Source: QALR01 sp045646925
Lineage (GTDB): Bacteria; Bacillota; Clostridia; Oscillospirales; CAG-272
Direction: 5' to 3'
Length of the DNA: 7,459 nt
Assembly (NCBI GenBank): GCA_045646925.1
Contig: JAZRLQ010000031.1
Location: 1 to 7,459, forward strand
The notes below the pieces were generated by a model. The model saw nothing but the letters and a program-made list of their open reading frames with translations, searched no databases and had not been told where the DNA came from. Positions 4,950 through 7,459 of this stretch are shown here, one piece after another. Made by a program: the position numbers and the translations under genes. How positions within the stretch are numbered: the first letter of the stretch is position 1; each line of letters opens with the position of its first letter.

Positions 4950-5006
4950 CGTCCTGCGTATACAGAGAGCAATGGAATTTGCCACATTTGCTATACAAAT
5001 TCGGGC

Positions 5007-5044
5007 GAATAAAACTGCCCAACCTCCATATGAGAAGTTGGGCA
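5007..5044 (-). terminator. Intrinsic terminator of the dnaX-ybaB-recR operon
   Basis: TGCCCAAC (5016-5023) pairs with GTTGGGCA (5037-5044); CTC/GAG inside extends it. On the minus strand the stem is followed by GTTTTATT. It begins 17 nt after the recR stop. Confidence 0.8.
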
Positions 5045-5061
5045 ATCTCGGTTTTATTCGG

Positions 5062-5664
5062 TTATTTCAGATCTCTTCTGCCATCGAGAGCGCGGAGAAG
5101 CGTGACTTCGTCCGCGTATTCGAGATCCGCGCCGACGGGAACGCCGTAGGCGAGTCGGGTCACGCGCACGCCGAGAGGCGTGATGAGCTTGGAAAGGTAC
5201 ATTGCCGTCGTTTCACCCTCGATATTGGGGTTCGTGGCAATGATGATCTCCTCGATCTCACCGCTTCCGATACGATTGATCAATTCCTTGATTCTCAGAT
5301 CGGAGGGCGTAATTCCGTTCATAGGCGAGATCGCGCCGCCAAGCACGTGGTAAGTGCCGTTGTATTCCTTGACCTTTTCCAGCGCCATAACGGTCTTGGC
5401 GTCCTCGACAACGCAAACGACCTTGCGGTCTCTCTTTTCGTCCGAGCAGATCGAGCAAAGCGGCTTATCGCTGAGATTGCCGCAGACCTCGCAAGCGCGG
5501 ACGTTCTTTTTTGCATTGACGACGGCGCAGGCGAAGGACTCGACGTCTTCCTCGCTCATGCCGAGGACGGCGAATGCGTATCGGACGGCGGTTTTTCTGC
5601 CGACTCCGGGAAGACGGCAAAATTCCTCGATCAGCTTTTGCAGGGGAAGAATGTATTCCGTCAA
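5062..5664 (-). CDS. recR: Recombination mediator protein RecR
   Basis: A 200-residue RecR, normal length. With RecF and RecO it helps load RecA on single-stranded DNA at gaps and damaged forks in the cytoplasm. Visible domains: helix-hairpin-helix around LPGVGRKTAVRYAF (18-31); a four-Cys zinc finger at Cys58, Cys61, Cys70 and Cys73; a Toprim domain from about 81 with VVEDAKT (Glu87) and the NPNIEGETTA segment near 145-154; and the C-terminal RecR segment with YGVPVGADLEYADE. The start is a TTG at 5662-5664, supported by the family N-terminus (PLQKLIEEFCRLPGVG) and GAGG 9 nt upstream; no ATG lies nearby. It begins 19 nt after the ybaB stop, giving the conserved Gram-positive order dnaX-ybaB-recR, and is followed by two terminators. 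Confidence 0.96.
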   Translation of the reverse strand: MTEYILPLQKLIEEFCRLPGVGRKTAVRYAFAVLGMSEEDVESFACAVVNAKKNVRACEVCGNLSDKPLCSICSDEKRDRKVVCVVEDAKTVMALEKVKEYNGTYHVLGGAISPMNGITPSDLRIKELINRIGSGEIEEIIIATNPNIEGETTAMYLSKLITPLGVRVTRLAYGVPVGADLEYADEVTLLRALDGRRDLK

Positions 5665-5683
5665 CGTTCAGATCCTCGTTTCC

Positions 5684-6031
5684 TTAAAACAGACCGGGGA
5701 AGCCGCCTGCCATGCCGGGCATACCTGCGGTGATCTTTGCCATTTCGCGTTCGGAGGTCTGTTCCACACGCTTGATGGCTTCGTTGATACCTGCGGTCAG
5801 AATGTCGCAAAGGGTTTCAACGTCGTCGGGGTCAACGATATCGGGAGCGATCTCGAGAGAAACGATCTCCTTCTTGCCGTTGATCTTGATCTTTGCAGCG
5901 CCGCCGCCTGCGGAAATTTCATATTCACGTTCTTCAAGCTCAGCCTGAAGCGCTGCCATATCCTCCTGCATTTTCTGCGCCTGCTTGATCATAGCGTTCA
6001 TGGAAGGACCCTGGGGTACTCTTGCTTTCAT
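5684..6031 (-). CDS. ybaB: YbaB/EbfC family nucleoid-associated DNA-binding protein
   Basis: A 115-residue small cytoplasmic protein of the YbaB/EbfC (YaaK) family, which forms tweezer-like dimers that bind DNA and may act in nucleoid structure or with RecR in repair. Seen: a charged helical N-terminus (MIKQAQKMQEDMAALQAEL, 14-32), the central EISAGGGAAKIKINGKKEI strand region with the family's GGG-x-V/A-K pattern, then IDPD-like DIVDPDDVETLCDIL and NEAIKR. The tail is Gly/Met-rich (GMPGMAGGFPGLF), common in the family. ATG 6031 has AGGAG 8 nt upstream. It lies 79 nt after dnaX, the widest gap in the operon, AT-rich but without a promoter I can defend. Confidence 0.95.
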   Translation of the reverse strand: MKARVPQGPSMNAMIKQAQKMQEDMAALQAELEEREYEISAGGGAAKIKINGKKEIVSLEIAPDIVDPDDVETLCDILTAGINEAIKRVEQTSEREMAKITAGMPGMAGGFPGLF

Positions 6032-6101
6032 ATTGATTTCTCCTTTTGGTTTTATATTTGCTTTATTTTATTTAAAATTTTCGTCGGTGTAAAAGTCGGT
6101 T

Positions 6102-7459
6102 TTACGTTACTTCTGTTTCTTCCAATTCAAGAAGATCCTCGATCGGTTCGCGGATACCGCCTACGTCATCACGCACAGTGCCGATGATATCAGCGGGGAT
6201 ATATTGACGCGCGCAGCCTGCAGTATTGACTGCGGCGCAGATGGTCTGCTTACGCACGTCGGTGAGCAACGTCGTTGCAAATTTATTTTCGAAAAAGATA
6301 TAGAACTTTCCGTCCGTGCCTTCGTAGGCGTAAGCCGCCTGCAAGAACGGCATGAACAATCCCTCCGTGGGAGCAAGTCTGCGAACGACTTCCTGCCACT
6401 TGCGATAGCCCTTGAGCTTTCTTCCCTCAGGCTCGGCGGAAGGCTTCTCGACTTCTTTGACGGGCGCGGGTTTCTCCATCGGCTTTTTCGCAGATGCCTT
6501 TGCGTTCTTGACGGGAGCAGGCTCCGCTTTTTTTACGGGCGCTTCCGCGGGAACCGTCGGCAAGGAATCATAATCCCCGACGGGCATATCCATGGGATAT
6601 TCGGGAGCGGATTCCTCCGGAGGAATGAATTCCTCGGAAATATCAAGGATCGGAAGATCCTTTTTCGGCGCTTCCTGTACAGCAGGTGCCGCCGCGGGAA
6701 GCTTGAAATTTCCCGTTGCCAATTTATCTTCGAGCGCGGTCACTCTCGCGAGCAACGCCTCAACGTCGTCGGAAAGAGAAAGATCGCACGCGCGGATCAT
6801 GGACATTTCTGCGTACAAGCGCGCGCCGCTCGGATTTTTCTGCATATCCGCCTCCGCCTCCATCCATATTCTGATGGTGCAGAGAAGTCTCGGCAACGAA
6901 TATTTTTCGGCGCAGGTGCGAAGAAGCTCATCCTTGACACTCTTCATGCGCGTACTGACCGCGATCAGCATATCGCGCGCAAACGAAATCAGCTCACGCC
7001 AGAAAACCGCAATATCACGGGAGGAAAGATGGATCTCTTCGATCACGGCAAGCGCCGAAGCGGTATCGCCGTAAGCCGCCGCATCCGTCAATTTAGCAAG
7101 AAGCGTACGGGAAGCCGCGCCGAGCAGGCGTTCCGCCTTTTCCTCGGTAATATGTCCGCCGTCGCCCGCGCAGTATTCGAGCATATTGAGAGAGTCGCGC
7201 ATACCGCCCTGAGAAAGTCGGGCGATCAACTCCAGCGCGCCTTCTTCAGCGGTGAAGCCCTCTCCCTTGCAAACGGTACGCAATCTGCCGACGATAGCGT
7301 CCATCGCCACACGGTGAAAATCGAAGCGCTGACAGCGCGAAAGAACGGTCGCGGGAATCTTGTGCAGCTCTGTGGTCGCAAGAATGAAGAGAACGTGCTT
7401 CGGGGGCTCCTCCAGCGTCTTCAGCAAGGCGTTGAACGCGGAGATCGAAAGCATATGGA
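6102..7459 (-). CDS. dnaX: DNA polymerase III subunit gamma/tau, 5' end outside the window
   Basis: The clamp-loader ATPase subunit that loads the sliding clamp and, in its long tau form, links polymerases at the fork. About 452 C-terminal codons are visible. The window edge cuts just after the DExH Walker B region (HMLSISAFNALLKTLEEPP). Next come the sensor 1 block LATTE (26-30) and the arginine-finger motif SRCQRFDFHRV (39-49), the helical lid and collar domains to about residue 250, a Pro/Lys/Ala-rich linker at about 300-350, and a folded C-terminal domain (GYRKWQEVVRRLAPTEG onward) that should carry the polymerase-binding role. In the linker the minus strand has GTA followed by A7 (6528-6534), a potential frameshift site. 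The stop is TAA at 6102. The ATG at 7452-7454 is internal, not the start. Confidence 0.96.
   Translation of the reverse strand, partial: HMLSISAFNALLKTLEEPPKHVLFILATTELHKIPATVLSRCQRFDFHRVAMDAIVGRLRTVCKGEGFTAEEGALELIARLSQGGMRDSLNMLEYCAGDGGHITEEKAERLLGAASRTLLAKLTDAAAYGDTASALAVIEEIHLSSRDIAVFWRELISFARDMLIAVSTRMKSVKDELLRTCAEKYSLPRLLCTIRIWMEAEADMQKNPSGARLYAEMSMIRACDLSLSDDVEALLARVTALEDKLATGNFKLPAAAPAVQEAPKKDLPILDISEEFIPPEESAPEYPMDMPVGDYDSLPTVPAEAPVKKAEPAPVKNAKASAKKPMEKPAPVKEVEKPSAEPEGRKLKGYRKWQEVVRRLAPTEGLFMPFLQAAYAYEGTDGKFYIFFENKFATTLLTDVRKQTICAAVNTAGCARQYIPADIIGTVRDDVGGIREPIEDLLELEETEVT
6528..6534 (-). other. A7 slippery heptamer in the dnaX linker
   Basis: In the reading frame the run is A AAA AAA, the form that permits -1 slippage. 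A shift would add 33 codons and stop at TGA 6427-6429, dropping the C-terminal domain as in the E. coli gamma product. A short GGAG/CTCC hairpin follows almost at once, closer than in E. coli, and no clear upstream Shine-Dalgarno stimulator is seen. It could be an ordinary Lys-Lys pair. Confidence 0.3.

Larger units (their letters stand above)
4435..5061. other. Regulatory and repeat-bearing stretch between the LRR gene and recR
   Basis: 627 nt without a supported gene. From left to right: the LRR ribosome binding site, leader terminator, leader stem and promoter (4441-4641); an insulating terminator (4642-4683); GC-rich palindromes (4712-4773); repeat B, a hairpin and repeat A (4814-4949); and the recR terminator (5007-5044). 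Short open frames here, for example on the plus strand 4662-4853, run through repeats and lack ribosome binding sites. Confidence 0.7.

Noticed and set aside
4894..6187. Plus-strand open frames of 277-279 codons across recR and ybaB
   Set aside because: They are antisense to genes with unmistakable RecR and YbaB motifs, and have no ribosome binding site.

Overview
The window looks like part of a Bacillota chromosome, most likely an uncultured gut-type member of the class Clostridia. The evidence is the Bacillus/Clostridium-type order dnaX - ybaB - recR, a heterodimeric multidrug-type ABC exporter pair, strong AGGAGG-type ribosome binding sites, frequent TTG starts and a BspA-type leucine-rich-repeat lipoprotein. 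The taxonomy is inference; there is no rRNA or marker that fixes a genus.

Left (1-2034, + strand): the last 45 codons of one half of an ABC exporter, overlapping by 8 bp the complete second half (133-2031). The second half keeps the catalytic Walker B glutamate and H-loop histidine but has an ISNGQ signature, as expected for the catalytically competent member of a TM287/288- or LmrCD-type asymmetric heterodimer. A terminator at 2201-2227 follows.

Middle (about 2035-5061): a visibly AT-rich island between two convergent housekeeping/transport operons. Its only clear gene is a 589-aa secreted lipoprotein (2665-4434, - strand) with four 40-residue Cys/His repeats and a BspA-like LRR domain. This gene is an insulated unit: a terminator upstream, a perfect consensus TTGACA-17-TATAAT promoter, a roughly 170-nt structured leader ending in an intrinsic terminator directly before the ribosome binding site, and its own terminator downstream. 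Left of the gene lies a hairpin-rich stretch with two overlapping tiny reading frames, one interrupted by TGA. The whole island is bracketed by a two-part inverted repeat (2062-2218 and 4814-4949) with the same internal order on both sides.

Right (5062-7459, - strand): dnaX (5' end outside the window), ybaB/ebfC and recR, spaced as an operon and followed by two terminators. This is the conserved DNA replication and repair cluster. dnaX has an A7 run in its linker that could support a gamma-type short product.

The most notable points are the leader RNA of the LRR lipoprotein, the paired inverted repeats around the island, and the hairpin/mini-ORF region beside it.
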